Of a DNA stretch of 49,102 bases, positions 1 through 7,296 are shown piece by piece; positions within the stretch are counted from its first letter, which is position 1; each line of letters opens with the position of its first letter. Position numbers and translations under genes: made by a program. Under the pieces are notes generated by a model. The model made no database searches, was not told the DNA's origin, and saw only the letters and a program-made list of their open reading frames with translations. This DNA is from Prolixibacteraceae bacterium. Its GTDB lineage: Bacteria > Bacteroidota > Bacteroidia > Bacteroidales > Prolixibacteraceae. The stretch spans positions 1 through 49,102 of the forward strand of contig JAUWAB010000025.1 in assembly GCA_030602265.1 (NCBI GenBank), written 5' to 3'.

Positions 1-1
1 A

Positions 2-916
2 AGGGCGGTTATCAGGAAGTCAGGTTCAACTCTTGCAATAGTTCAAACGAGGCATTATTACTCGTTTGGGATGGAAATGAGCCAGTTGAATGTTAGCCAG
101 GGCCCTAACCGCTACCAGTACAACGGCAAAGAAATCCAGGACGATTTTGGTTTGTACTGGTACGATTACGGGGCACGGTTTTATGACCCGATGGTGGGAA
201 GGTGGCATAGTGTTGACCCGTTGGCGGAAAAATACGCTGGCATTTCACCTTACGCTTATGTGGCTAATAATCCGATTATATATAATGATCCTGATGGTAG
301 AGAAATAAGTATTGCCAATTTAACCGATAAATATCATCAGAAAGCTGTACAGATGATGTTATCAACTGAACAGGGAAAGGGGTTAATTGCTCAGTTTGCA
401 AACAAAGGTGATGTAATATTGGGACACAAATTTAATGAAGCAGGGGATAGGGCGAAAGATCTACTGATGCTCTCATCAACAAATATGGGTGACAATGGGA
501 TGAATAGAACATTTTTTAAAAGCATAACAGGTGGTTTTGGTGGAAGATTAAGAAATATATCTTCGATAAATGATAATGTTACTAATGGCGTAATACATTT
601 AGTTGATATTAAGACAGGATTATCTGCTGAAAAAGCAACAAGTGTCCTTGGACACGAACTATTTGTTCACACGCTTCAGGATGTGAAGAAACTCAATGAA
701 ATTGATAAAAAGGTTGAAAAAGGTGAATATAATAGCCATCCAACGCAGTACATAAATGAAGTTAGAAATGTAGATTATAGTTCAGCTCCAGACCACAAGA
801 GACTTGCTAAAGGAAATGCTTGTGAATACGAGAACTTTTCCAAACAGATGGATAAACTCAATAACAACAATTATTTCATGGAAGAATACAATAGGGATGT
901 AAACAGGCATAAATAA
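2..916 (+). CDS. RHS repeat-associated core protein with C-terminal toxin-like domain (5' end outside window)
   Basis: This is the tail of a large RHS/YD-repeat protein, a family that carries polymorphic toxins at its C-terminus. The frame is open to the window edge, and the residues just before the first in-window ATG (position 71) read HYYSFGMEM, a typical RHS core element, so the gene starts outside the window. Counting from that ATG, residues 14-76 hold the core signature (YQYNGKE, YDYGARFYDP, GRWHSVDPLAEKY, SPYAYVANNP, NDPDG). After NDPDG the sequence changes to a variable domain of about 205 residues with GHELFVH (H195, E196, H200) and a later PDH. HELFVH has one residue more than the zincin HExxH, so a metalloprotease role is only a guess. 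The tail is clearly more AT-rich than the core, as expected for a swapped toxin cassette. A lipoprotein gene follows after 6 bp. Confidence 0.85.
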   Translation, partial: RAVIRKSGSTLAIVQTRHYYSFGMEMSQLNVSQGPNRYQYNGKEIQDDFGLYWYDYGARFYDPMVGRWHSVDPLAEKYAGISPYAYVANNPIIYNDPDGREISIANLTDKYHQKAVQMMLSTEQGKGLIAQFANKGDVILGHKFNEAGDRAKDLLMLSSTNMGDNGMNRTFFKSITGGFGGRLRNISSINDNVTNGVIHLVDIKTGLSAEKATSVLGHELFVHTLQDVKKLNEIDKKVEKGEYNSHPTQYINEVRNVDYSSAPDHKRLAKGNACEYENFSKQMDKLNNNNYFMEEYNRDVNRHK

Positions 917-922
917 ATTGAG

Positions 923-1603
923 ATGAGAAGTACTATTACATTATACTTTACATGTTTGCTTATGCTTTCAAATATTAACTGTAAGGAAAGTAATCCCATT
1001 GATGATGAAGTGAACATATACAGTCATATCTTGCCATTGCTTATAAATAAGGAATATCTTTTACAAGTGCAACTTCCTTCACCACCACCACTTGGAGAAG
1101 TTGTAAATGACATGCAAATGGTAAATAATATAAATGAACTCGAAGATTCAATATATGAAGCACATCAAAGTAAGTGGATGGCTCATTTCGATAGCACTGA
1201 AAAAGTTTTAGCCATCAGCGACCTTCTTCTGGGAAGTCGTAGTATTAATTCATTTGTATTAGCTGATGTTGAATTTTTTTCTAAAAATGGGAACGAAACT
1301 GTTTACAACAAACTAGTTAAAGGTGCAATTAGAGACAAAATAATAAATGTTAATGACATTAAAAGCCCTACAGGATACAGCTTCATTAGGGAAAGTACCG
1401 ATATTTTGATTGATTCAGAGAAATATTTTATTGGTTACATAACTTTATCAAGAATTAGTTTGAATAATAAAAGTAATTTGGGCTGTTTCTTTGTTCAATA
1501 TGAGACTAAAAACCGACTACAAGGTTTTGAGATGTTTGTTTTAATAAAAAAACAAAACAGTAATTGGAAAATTGAAAAGACTACAAGAGATGGCCCTCGA
1601 TAA
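923..1603 (+). CDS. Putative lipoprotein, candidate immunity partner of the RHS toxin
   Basis: This 226-residue protein is not recognised as a known family. Its N-terminus is a short hydrophobic segment ending in a Cys at about residue 20 (LSNINC), compatible with a lipoprotein signal although the lipobox is not canonical. The rest is polar with no visible motif. It begins 6 bp after the RHS stop codon, on the same strand and equally AT-rich, which is the usual position of an immunity gene for an RHS or other polymorphic toxin. A periplasmic or outer-membrane lipoprotein would suit neutralising a toxin that acts in the envelope. The immunity role is inferred from position only; an unrelated cargo lipoprotein is the alternative. 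Confidence 0.6.
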   Translation: MRSTITLYFTCLLMLSNINCKESNPIDDEVNIYSHILPLLINKEYLLQVQLPSPPPLGEVVNDMQMVNNINELEDSIYEAHQSKWMAHFDSTEKVLAISDLLLGSRSINSFVLADVEFFSKNGNETVYNKLVKGAIRDKIINVNDIKSPTGYSFIRESTDILIDSEKYFIGYITLSRISLNNKSNLGCFFVQYETKNRLQGFEMFVLIKKQNSNWKIEKTTRDGPR

Positions 1604-1655
1604 TCCATGTTGTCCCAATCAACGTTGCTGGGGCAAGAAGCCCCCGTTTTCTATT

Positions 1656-1771
1656 AACCTGCCGAAAAAATTAATCTGGTTTGGCTTTAACCGCCGTATC
1701 AACTATTATTATAATTTTGATGGTGCAAAGCTCCGCAAGCGGGTCGAAACTTTCATTATAAATAATTTTAA
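1656..1771 (+). pseudogene. Displaced RHS-core fragment
   Basis: One frame reads NLPKKLIW, then RINYYYNF and DGAKLRKRVE. This matches the common RHS-repeat segment 'NLP.KI....I.Y.YDA.G.KLRK.V', which in an intact gene lies upstream of the FGMEM core. Here it lies downstream of the toxin and immunity genes, has no plausible start of its own and runs out near the IS. It is best read as a remnant of an RHS core left by cassette recombination. It was identified by eye from the motif. Confidence 0.6.
1764..1771. repeat. Left target-site duplication of the IS256-type element
   Basis: AATTTTAA directly abuts the left inverted repeat and is repeated exactly at 3243-3250 beyond the right one. Eight base pairs is a normal duplication length for IS256-family transposition. 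Confidence 0.85.
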
Positions 1772-1794
1772 GAGAGTGTAAAATAAACTCTGTC
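1772..1794 (+). repeat. Left terminal inverted repeat of the IS
   Basis: It pairs with the reverse complement of 3220-3242 at 19 of 23 positions; the inner seven bases CTCTGTC match exactly. Confidence 0.9.
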
Positions 1795-1836
1795 TAAGCA
1801 AAAAAGATTGTTATACTTGTAAAGACAGAGAAAATT

Positions 1837-3048
1837 ATGGAATCAGAAGAGTACAAACAAATGCGAGCTCTTGCCTTAGAGCAACTAAGGAGCGGCGTGT
1901 CATTAACCGGTAAGGATGGCGCCTTTGCGCCTTTGATCAAAGAGTTTCTGGAAACTGCCCTGCAAGCAGAAATGGATGCCCATTTGGATGTCCAGGAGCG
2001 GCAGAACGGTAATAAGCGTAATGGCAAGGGAACCAAGCGAATAAAAACCTCGACTGGGGAAGTAGAGATCGAAACACCCCAGGATCGCCTGAGTAGTTTT
2101 GAACCACAGATTGTCCGTAAACGTGAGACTATACTGGCCGATAATCTTGCTCCCAAAATTATTGGTTTATATGGACTTGGCATGAGTTTCCGGGATATTT
2201 CCGAACACATTAAAGAGATGTATGATGTGGAGATCTCCCATTCTACCCTGAGCGAGATAACAGACCGGATTATCCCTAAAGTCAAGGAATGGCAGAATCG
2301 TCCATTGGAATCGGTATATACGATAGTCTGGTTAGATGCCATTCACTACAAGGTTAAAGATGGCGGCAAGGTGGTTGGTCGCGCTGTATATAACGTTTTG
2401 GCAGTTAATACAGAAGGGCGCAAAGATCTGATTGGGATGTATGTATCAGAGACAGAAGGCGCCAACTTCTGGTTAAGTGTTCTGACCGACCTGAAAGCTC
2501 GCGGGGTAAAGGACATTCTGATTGCATGCACCGATAACCTTGCAGGATTTTCTGAGGCTATTCTGAGTGTTTTCCCCCAGGCCGATGTCCAATCCTGCAT
2601 TGTACACCAGGTACGAAACTCACTTAAATATGTAGCATCGAAAGACCAGAAGATCTTCATGAATGATTTAAAAAAGGTTTATCAGGCTCCCAATAAAAGT
2701 CAGGCTGAAACGGAGCTTTTGAATCTTGAAGAGATCTGGGGTAAAAAATACCCGGTTGTTATTCGATCCTGGAATAACAATTGGGAAAAGCTTTCCACTT
2801 ATTTTCAGTACGATGAAAGTATCCGGAAACTAATCTATACAACCAATGCAGTGGAGGGGTTTCACCGCCAAATCCGGAAAGTTACCAAGACAAAGGGCGC
2901 TTTTCCCAATGATATGGCATTGCTGAAACTTATCTATCTGGCCACCATGAATGTTTCAAAAAAATGGACTCAACCGCTTCAGAATTGGGCACTTACCGTG
3001 CAACAGCTGTGTATAAAATTTGGAGACCGAATGAAAATCAGCCTGTAA
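1837..3048 (+). CDS. IS256-family (mutator-type) transposase
   Basis: This 403-residue DDE transposase catalyses cut-and-paste or copy-out movement of the surrounding element. Family landmarks are present in order: an N-terminal segment with LIKEFLETALQAEMDAHL, the 'ETPQDR..SFEP.IV.KR' block, GLGMSFRDIS, the first catalytic Asp in IVWLDAIHYKV, the second Asp in the ACTDNLAGFSEAI block (usually SDGLKGF in the family), CIVHQVRNSLKYV, and the catalytic Glu in TTNAVEGFHRQIRK. The length is normal for the family and no frameshift is seen, so it is probably active. It starts 43 bp inside the left inverted repeat; a weak promoter-like TATACTTG lies just upstream at about 1812. Confidence 0.95.
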   Translation: MESEEYKQMRALALEQLRSGVSLTGKDGAFAPLIKEFLETALQAEMDAHLDVQERQNGNKRNGKGTKRIKTSTGEVEIETPQDRLSSFEPQIVRKRETILADNLAPKIIGLYGLGMSFRDISEHIKEMYDVEISHSTLSEITDRIIPKVKEWQNRPLESVYTIVWLDAIHYKVKDGGKVVGRAVYNVLAVNTEGRKDLIGMYVSETEGANFWLSVLTDLKARGVKDILIACTDNLAGFSEAILSVFPQADVQSCIVHQVRNSLKYVASKDQKIFMNDLKKVYQAPNKSQAETELLNLEEIWGKKYPVVIRSWNNNWEKLSTYFQYDESIRKLIYTTNAVEGFHRQIRKVTKTKGAFPNDMALLKLIYLATMNVSKKWTQPLQNWALTVQQLCIKFGDRMKISL

Positions 3049-3050
3049 TC

Positions 3051-3173
3051 TTCAACTCTGAAAAGCAAAGGTAGACAGGCTCAGAAACCTGTCAAGTGTA
3101 TATAAACGGCTCCCTTCGGTCGCCGCCCTTGACAGAGCCCTGATCCTGTTCAAAACAGCTTTTAAGAGTTGAA
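3051..3173. repeat. Subterminal inverted repeat at the right end of the IS
   Basis: TTCAACTCTGAAAAGC (3051-3066) pairs with GCTTTTAAGAGTTGAA (3158-3173) at 15 of 16 positions. Inside lies a smaller hairpin, GACAGG/CCTGTC (3074-3079 with 3088-3093). The arms enclose the non-coding tail after the transposase stop. They may bind transposase or block transcription entering or leaving the element. Confidence 0.6.
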
Positions 3174-3197
3174 TCTTGGAGAAAAATATTACATTTG
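3169..3197 (+). promoter_or_regulatory. Outward-facing Bacteroidetes-type promoter in the IS right end
   Basis: TTG at 3169-3171 is followed after 18 bp by TACATTTG at 3190-3197, a full match to the -7 box TAnnTTTG. It points out of the element towards the GH92 start codon 52 bp away. No other promoter can lie between the element and that gene. Confidence 0.5.
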
Positions 3198-3219
3198 AAA
3201 TGAATGAAAAAAATCACCG

Positions 3220-3242
3220 GACAGAGTTCAATTTACACACCC
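3220..3242 (-). repeat. Right terminal inverted repeat of the IS
   Basis: It is the partner of 1772-1794 and is followed immediately by the second target duplication. Confidence 0.9.
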
Positions 3243-3250
3243 AATTTTAA
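3243..3250. repeat. Right target-site duplication of the IS
   Basis: AATTTTAA is an exact copy of 1764-1771. Its last base is the first base of the GH92 start codon. Confidence 0.85.
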
Positions 3251-5622
3251 TGATGCGGAATACAATATTAAATGGGCTGCTTTTCCTGCTGATTACTTTA
3301 ATCATGCCCAATTACTCCTGTTCAAGATATCAAAAAGAAACTGGTTCCGGGCATCATGACCAGCTTGTCGATTTGGTATATCCGATGATTGATGCCGCCA
3401 ATTCCCGGTGGTTCTACTTCAGTTCGGCATGCCGGCCTTTCGGAATGGTTAACCTGAGCCCCGACATGGTGGTGAAAGGAACCTGGGGCGCCGGATATCG
3501 CTACCATGTTGATACCATAAGGTGCTTCAGCCACATCCATGCCTGGCAGCTTTCGGGCATTCCGGTGATGCCGGTTACCGGCGAACCCAAGGGACATCTC
3601 GGTCCCGACATCTACGGTTCGACGTTCAGTCACGAGAACGAAAAGGTGTTTCCCGGATATCATCAGGTCTTTCTTGACAGTTATGGGATAAATGCGGAAC
3701 TTACTTCTACCACACGCGTGGGATTTCATCGTTATACTTTTCCGCAATCGGAGAACAGCCATATCTTGTTTGATTTTTCTACTACCCTCGGTCCTTCCGA
3801 TACAGAGTACGGATATGTTAAAATGAACAGTAACGTAGAACTCGAAGGGTACGCCATAATGGCCCCAACCATCAGAAGGCCAAAACCTGTGCATGTTTTT
3901 TTTGTTGCTCTGTTCGATAAGCCTTTTGAAAAGTTTTCGGGCTGGAAAGACGGTGAACTAATCGACGCAGACCTGATAGTGGAAGGTCCATCCACCGGGG
4001 CTTACGTTAGCTTCGCCACCTCGGAAAATGAAATACGGAAGATGAAAGTCGCCATTTCGTATGTCAGTACCGAACAGGCCAGAATAAACCTGGATGCCGA
4101 ACTCGACCACTGGGACTTCGATAAGGTGGTTGAAGACTCGCGCAACGAATGGAACAATTACCTCGGAAGAGTTGAGGTGGAAGGCGGTACGCTTGAGGAA
4201 AAAAGTAGGTTTTACACCGATTTGTGGAAAGCGTTGCAGGGCAGGCGGATATTAAGCGATGTGAACGGCAAATATGCCGATATGACAGGCCCTGAAAGGC
4301 GAACGGGCCAGATTCCGCTCGATCAGACGGGTAAACCTCTTTTCAACATGCATAATTTTGATGCCATGTGGGGGGCGCAGTGGTCGCTTAATACCCTGTG
4401 GCACCTTGTCTATCCGGAGATTACGGAGTCTTTCGTCAATACCATGCTCACGATGTACGAGGATGGTGGCCTTATTCCCAGGGGGCCTTCGGGCGGAAAT
4501 TACACCTTTGTAATGGTGGGGGCGACTTCGACTCCTTTTATGGTCAGTGCCTGGCTTAAAGGTATCCGCGGGTTCGATATTGAAAAGGCCTACGAGGGGA
4601 TGCGGAAAAACCATTTTCCGGGTGGATTAATGTCGAAAGCAGGGTATGAACACGAAACATTTTCCGGCGGTGGAATTGAGTATTATATCGATAAGGGATA
4701 TGTCCCTTATCCGTTGAGCAACACAAGGTATGGATTTCATCAGGCAGGTGGCGGACAAACCCTCGAGTATGCCTATCAGGACTGGACCCTGGCGCAGCTG
4801 GCAAAGTATCTGGGTAAAACCGATGATTATGAGTTATTTAGTGCAAGAGCAAAGAATTACAGGAACCTCTGGTATGCTGAGAAAGGCTGGATGTGGGCAA
4901 AGAACCACCAGGGTGAGTGGGTGGAACCCTTCAATATTCTCGAATATGGCAATGCCTGGGTGGAAAGCAATGCTGCCCAATCCACCTGGTGGGTTCCCCA
5001 CGATGTAAAAGGCCTCGCTGAATTGATGGGGGGAGAGGAAGAATTTTCCGCAAAGCTGAACCGGTCGTTCGAGCTGGCGAGTGCACACGACTTCGTGTCA
5101 GGCAAGTCGCACAGTGTTGAAACCCTCAAAGAAAACCGTGAAGTCTATATCAATTACGGAAACCAGCCATGCATGCAAACCGCATTTCTGTTTAATCATG
5201 TTGGCAAACCCTGGCTCACCCAATACTGGTCGCGGCAAGTGGTTGATAAGGTTTACTCCGATTTGTCGCCCGATTTCGGTTACAGCGGCGACGAAGATCA
5301 GGGATTGATGGGCTCATTGGCCGTTTTAATGAAAATGGGTTTGTTCTCCGTCAACGGAGGAACCAGTATTGAACCTTACTACGAAATCGGGAGCCCCATT
5401 TTTGATAAAATCACTGTGCACCTCCATCCTGATTATTACAGTAGCGGGACTTTTGTTATTGAAACTAAAAACAACAGCCGGGATAATGTGTATATCCAGT
5501 CGGCAAACTGGAACGGACAACCCTTGAACAAGCCATTTATCCCGCACAGCGAGGTGGTGAAGGGCAGCACACTGCAACTGATTATGGGTGATAAACCCAA
5601 TAAGGATTGGGGTTCTGATTGA
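3250..5622 (+). CDS. GH92 family alpha-mannosidase, lipoprotein
   Basis: GH92 enzymes are calcium-dependent exo-acting alpha-mannosidases that trim mannans and N-glycans. The 790-residue length is normal. Landmarks are the N-terminal beta-sandwich start (LVYPMIDAANSRW, CRPFGMVNLSPD, GYRYHVDTIRCFSHIH) and, in the alpha/alpha barrel, MWGAQWSLNTLWHLVYPE, FHQAGGGQTLEYAYQDW and GDEDQGLMG at about residue 680. The last is the counterpart of the catalytic 'GNEDxGQMS' segment of the family. A signal peptide ends at Cys24 (NYSC), so it is probably a lipoprotein. The start codon is ATGATG at 3250; the IS insertion removed the native upstream region, so expression may now depend on the IS promoter. Substrate linkage cannot be read from sequence alone. 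Confidence 0.88.
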   Translation: MMRNTILNGLLFLLITLIMPNYSCSRYQKETGSGHHDQLVDLVYPMIDAANSRWFYFSSACRPFGMVNLSPDMVVKGTWGAGYRYHVDTIRCFSHIHAWQLSGIPVMPVTGEPKGHLGPDIYGSTFSHENEKVFPGYHQVFLDSYGINAELTSTTRVGFHRYTFPQSENSHILFDFSTTLGPSDTEYGYVKMNSNVELEGYAIMAPTIRRPKPVHVFFVALFDKPFEKFSGWKDGELIDADLIVEGPSTGAYVSFATSENEIRKMKVAISYVSTEQARINLDAELDHWDFDKVVEDSRNEWNNYLGRVEVEGGTLEEKSRFYTDLWKALQGRRILSDVNGKYADMTGPERRTGQIPLDQTGKPLFNMHNFDAMWGAQWSLNTLWHLVYPEITESFVNTMLTMYEDGGLIPRGPSGGNYTFVMVGATSTPFMVSAWLKGIRGFDIEKAYEGMRKNHFPGGLMSKAGYEHETFSGGGIEYYIDKGYVPYPLSNTRYGFHQAGGGQTLEYAYQDWTLAQLAKYLGKTDDYELFSARAKNYRNLWYAEKGWMWAKNHQGEWVEPFNILEYGNAWVESNAAQSTWWVPHDVKGLAELMGGEEEFSAKLNRSFELASAHDFVSGKSHSVETLKENREVYINYGNQPCMQTAFLFNHVGKPWLTQYWSRQVVDKVYSDLSPDFGYSGDEDQGLMGSLAVLMKMGLFSVNGGTSIEPYYEIGSPIFDKITVHLHPDYYSSGTFVIETKNNSRDNVYIQSANWNGQPLNKPFIPHSEVVKGSTLQLIMGDKPNKDWGSD

Positions 5623-5881
5623 TTGGTTTAAAATAGTTTATAAGAATTCAAAGATATTCAAATCTTTCTATTGGAGCGGGGTGTTTCACTTGTGGGCAGA
5701 TATGGCGAATATTTGCAATAATATCCTAAGGCAATATAATGTTTATTCTATACTTGTTATCAACCTATTAGCTAACTATGTGCTTTCTATCTGTATTATA
5801 CTTTTCCCGAACTGTCATAGACCTGAAGTGTCTGGTGTTTTTTCAAACAAATTGGAATAGTCCATTTCAGAGAGGTTTGTA

Positions 5882-7078
5882 TCAATATAAAAAACCAAAA
5901 AGCCATAAAGGTATCCGGTTCTGATGTGCATATTCAGTATTGTCAACTGCAATAAAGGCATTTTCAATTCCCTTGATCTGTTTTTGAGGTTTGTTCCTGC
6001 CTCCTACCTCGACAGTAAATTTTCCGTCAATTACAAAATCGCCCGACCGGGCGTACCCGACATCATGTTTTTCCCTTGTCTGGTTGAAAAAAAATGTTTC
6101 TCTTATACTTCCCGGGTTGGCATGGCCTGGTGAGAGTGCATAAAACTGGTTAGTATTGTTAAGGTAAACTTTTTCGGGTTTGTTCATTTTGCTGTTTCCC
6201 TTTGTTTCCGTTTGTAAAAGCATGATAAGGTCGGCACGTTCCAGCAGATAAAGGTAGCGTAAAAGTGTTTCGCGGCTTATGCCAACTTGCTTACTTAATT
6301 TCACGATATTGGGTTTAAACGGAACCATTTCAGAAAGTACTGATAATAAAATTCGTAAATGATGAATGGCATTAAAATCAATATTCTCCACCGAAGGCAA
6401 ATCTACATCGAGAACATGGTTTACAATTTGCTTAATCCTGATAGGATACTCAAGTAATCCTTCCGAAAAAAATGGATAATAGCCCCACCTTATATATTCC
6501 TCAAAAAGTTTTATCGGCTTAACCTCCTGCAAGATGGCAAGAATTGGTTTTGATGGGTTACCAAAAACTTCATCAAGTGTCAGAACCGGAAAACTGATCC
6601 CATATTTAAATTCAATATATTCCCGAAATGATAGCCCATTCAATCTGTATAGAATTGCACGCCGGCTCAGGTCAGCCTTACCTTTAAATATATCGAGTGC
6701 TGATGATCCTGTAACAACCATTTTCAATTCAGGATAATAATCATAGCTGCTTTTTAATTCCTGTGACCAGTTTTTATACTTATGTACTTCATCCAGGAAA
6801 AGGTATTTGCCACCCCGCTTTACAAATTCTCCTGCAAAATCAACCAAATTGGTTTTTGAAAAATATAGATCGTCAAGACTTGTATATAGAACCTCATCGG
6901 TTTTATCCATTAGATTTTCCTTAATATATTGCAACATCAGGGTTGTTTTTCCTGTACCTCTTGCCCCAACTATTACATTTAGACGGTTGTTCCAGTTAAT
7001 GCTGCTCCTCAAATACCTTTTAAATCTCAGGTCAACTGAATTGACCATTGATGTTGAAATTTGAAATAAACTTTCCAT
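5882..7078 (-). CDS. AAA-type ATPase with DUF4143 C-terminal domain
   Basis: This is a 398-residue member of the AAA_14/DUF4143 ATPases, which are common in Bacteroidota and archaea and have no settled function. Walker A is GARGTGKTT at residues 38-46 and Walker B is KYLFLDE at 91-97. A sensor-like VVTGSSALDI follows, then the GLSFREYIEF block typical of the family. The C-terminal third has a winged-helix-like stretch (VGISRETLLRYLYLLERADLI) and ends in the DUF4143 nuclease-like fold region with VYLNNTNQFYAL and FVIDGKFTVEVGG. It stands alone, converging on the GH92 gene across 259 bp with no visible feature. Two near-palindromes lie upstream. Confidence 0.88.
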   Translation of the reverse strand: MESLFQISTSMVNSVDLRFKRYLRSSINWNNRLNVIVGARGTGKTTLMLQYIKENLMDKTDEVLYTSLDDLYFSKTNLVDFAGEFVKRGGKYLFLDEVHKYKNWSQELKSSYDYYPELKMVVTGSSALDIFKGKADLSRRAILYRLNGLSFREYIEFKYGISFPVLTLDEVFGNPSKPILAILQEVKPIKLFEEYIRWGYYPFFSEGLLEYPIRIKQIVNHVLDVDLPSVENIDFNAIHHLRILLSVLSEMVPFKPNIVKLSKQVGISRETLLRYLYLLERADLIMLLQTETKGNSKMNKPEKVYLNNTNQFYALSPGHANPGSIRETFFFNQTREKHDVGYARSGDFVIDGKFTVEVGGRNKPQKQIKGIENAFIAVDNTEYAHQNRIPLWLFGFLY

Positions 7079-7096
7079 ATTGCCAAATCATTTCTG

Positions 7097-7104
7097 CAAA
7101 TATA
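7097..7104 (-). promoter_or_regulatory. -7 promoter box for the AAA ATPase gene
   Basis: On the minus strand this reads TATATTTG, a full match to TAnnTTTG, 18 bp upstream of the start codon. No well-spaced TTTG is seen upstream; the nearest are 12 and 25 bp away. The palindromes at 7114-7163 occupy the -33 area. Confidence 0.5.
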
Positions 7105-7113
7105 ATAATAAAA

Positions 7114-7163
7114 TGTCAAATGCATTCGACAAAAATCAATTAAAATGTCAGATGCGTTCGACA
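7114..7163. promoter_or_regulatory. Two tandem near-palindromes, operator-like
   Basis: TGTCAAATGCATTCGACA (7114-7131) and TGTCAGATGCGTTCGACA (7146-7163) are each close to self-complementary and lie 32 bp apart, about three helical turns. They sit directly behind the -7 box of the ATPase gene. Both are embedded in a longer direct repeat beginning AAAATGTC. This is the arrangement of a dimeric repressor site. Confidence 0.5.
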
Positions 7164-7296
7164 AAATACTATATTGTTTTCCAATAAATTGATTTTGATA
7201 GGCATCATCAATATATTTCAGAATTCACAGAAAATTTTTTGCACTAACTTGCAGCAAATTAATTTACCAGTTTTCAACTGAACCATTTTCTTTCTG

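Larger units (their letters stand above)
1772..3242 (+). mobile_element. Complete IS256-family insertion sequence (1471 bp)
   Basis: The element is bounded by 23-bp imperfect inverted repeats (19 of 23 match; shared core GTGTAAAWTRAACTCTGTC), flanked by the 8-bp direct repeat AATTTTAA, and encodes one intact transposase of the mutator/IS256 type. Everything needed for mobility appears present, and the perfect target duplication points to a fairly recent insertion. It sits between an RHS-core remnant and a GH92 gene: the right-hand target duplication ends in the A of that gene's ATG. Removing the element and one duplication copy would join the remnant directly to the GH92 start codon. Confidence 0.93.

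Noticed and set aside
1794-2342. A 182-codon frame antisense to the transposase
   Set aside because: The transposase has all its family motifs in the plus frame; the antisense frame shows none.
5588-5860. A 90-codon frame after the GH92 gene
   Set aside because: It overlaps the end of the GH92 gene and its composition (many Ile, Tyr, Asn) fits AT-rich intergenic DNA; no motif is visible.
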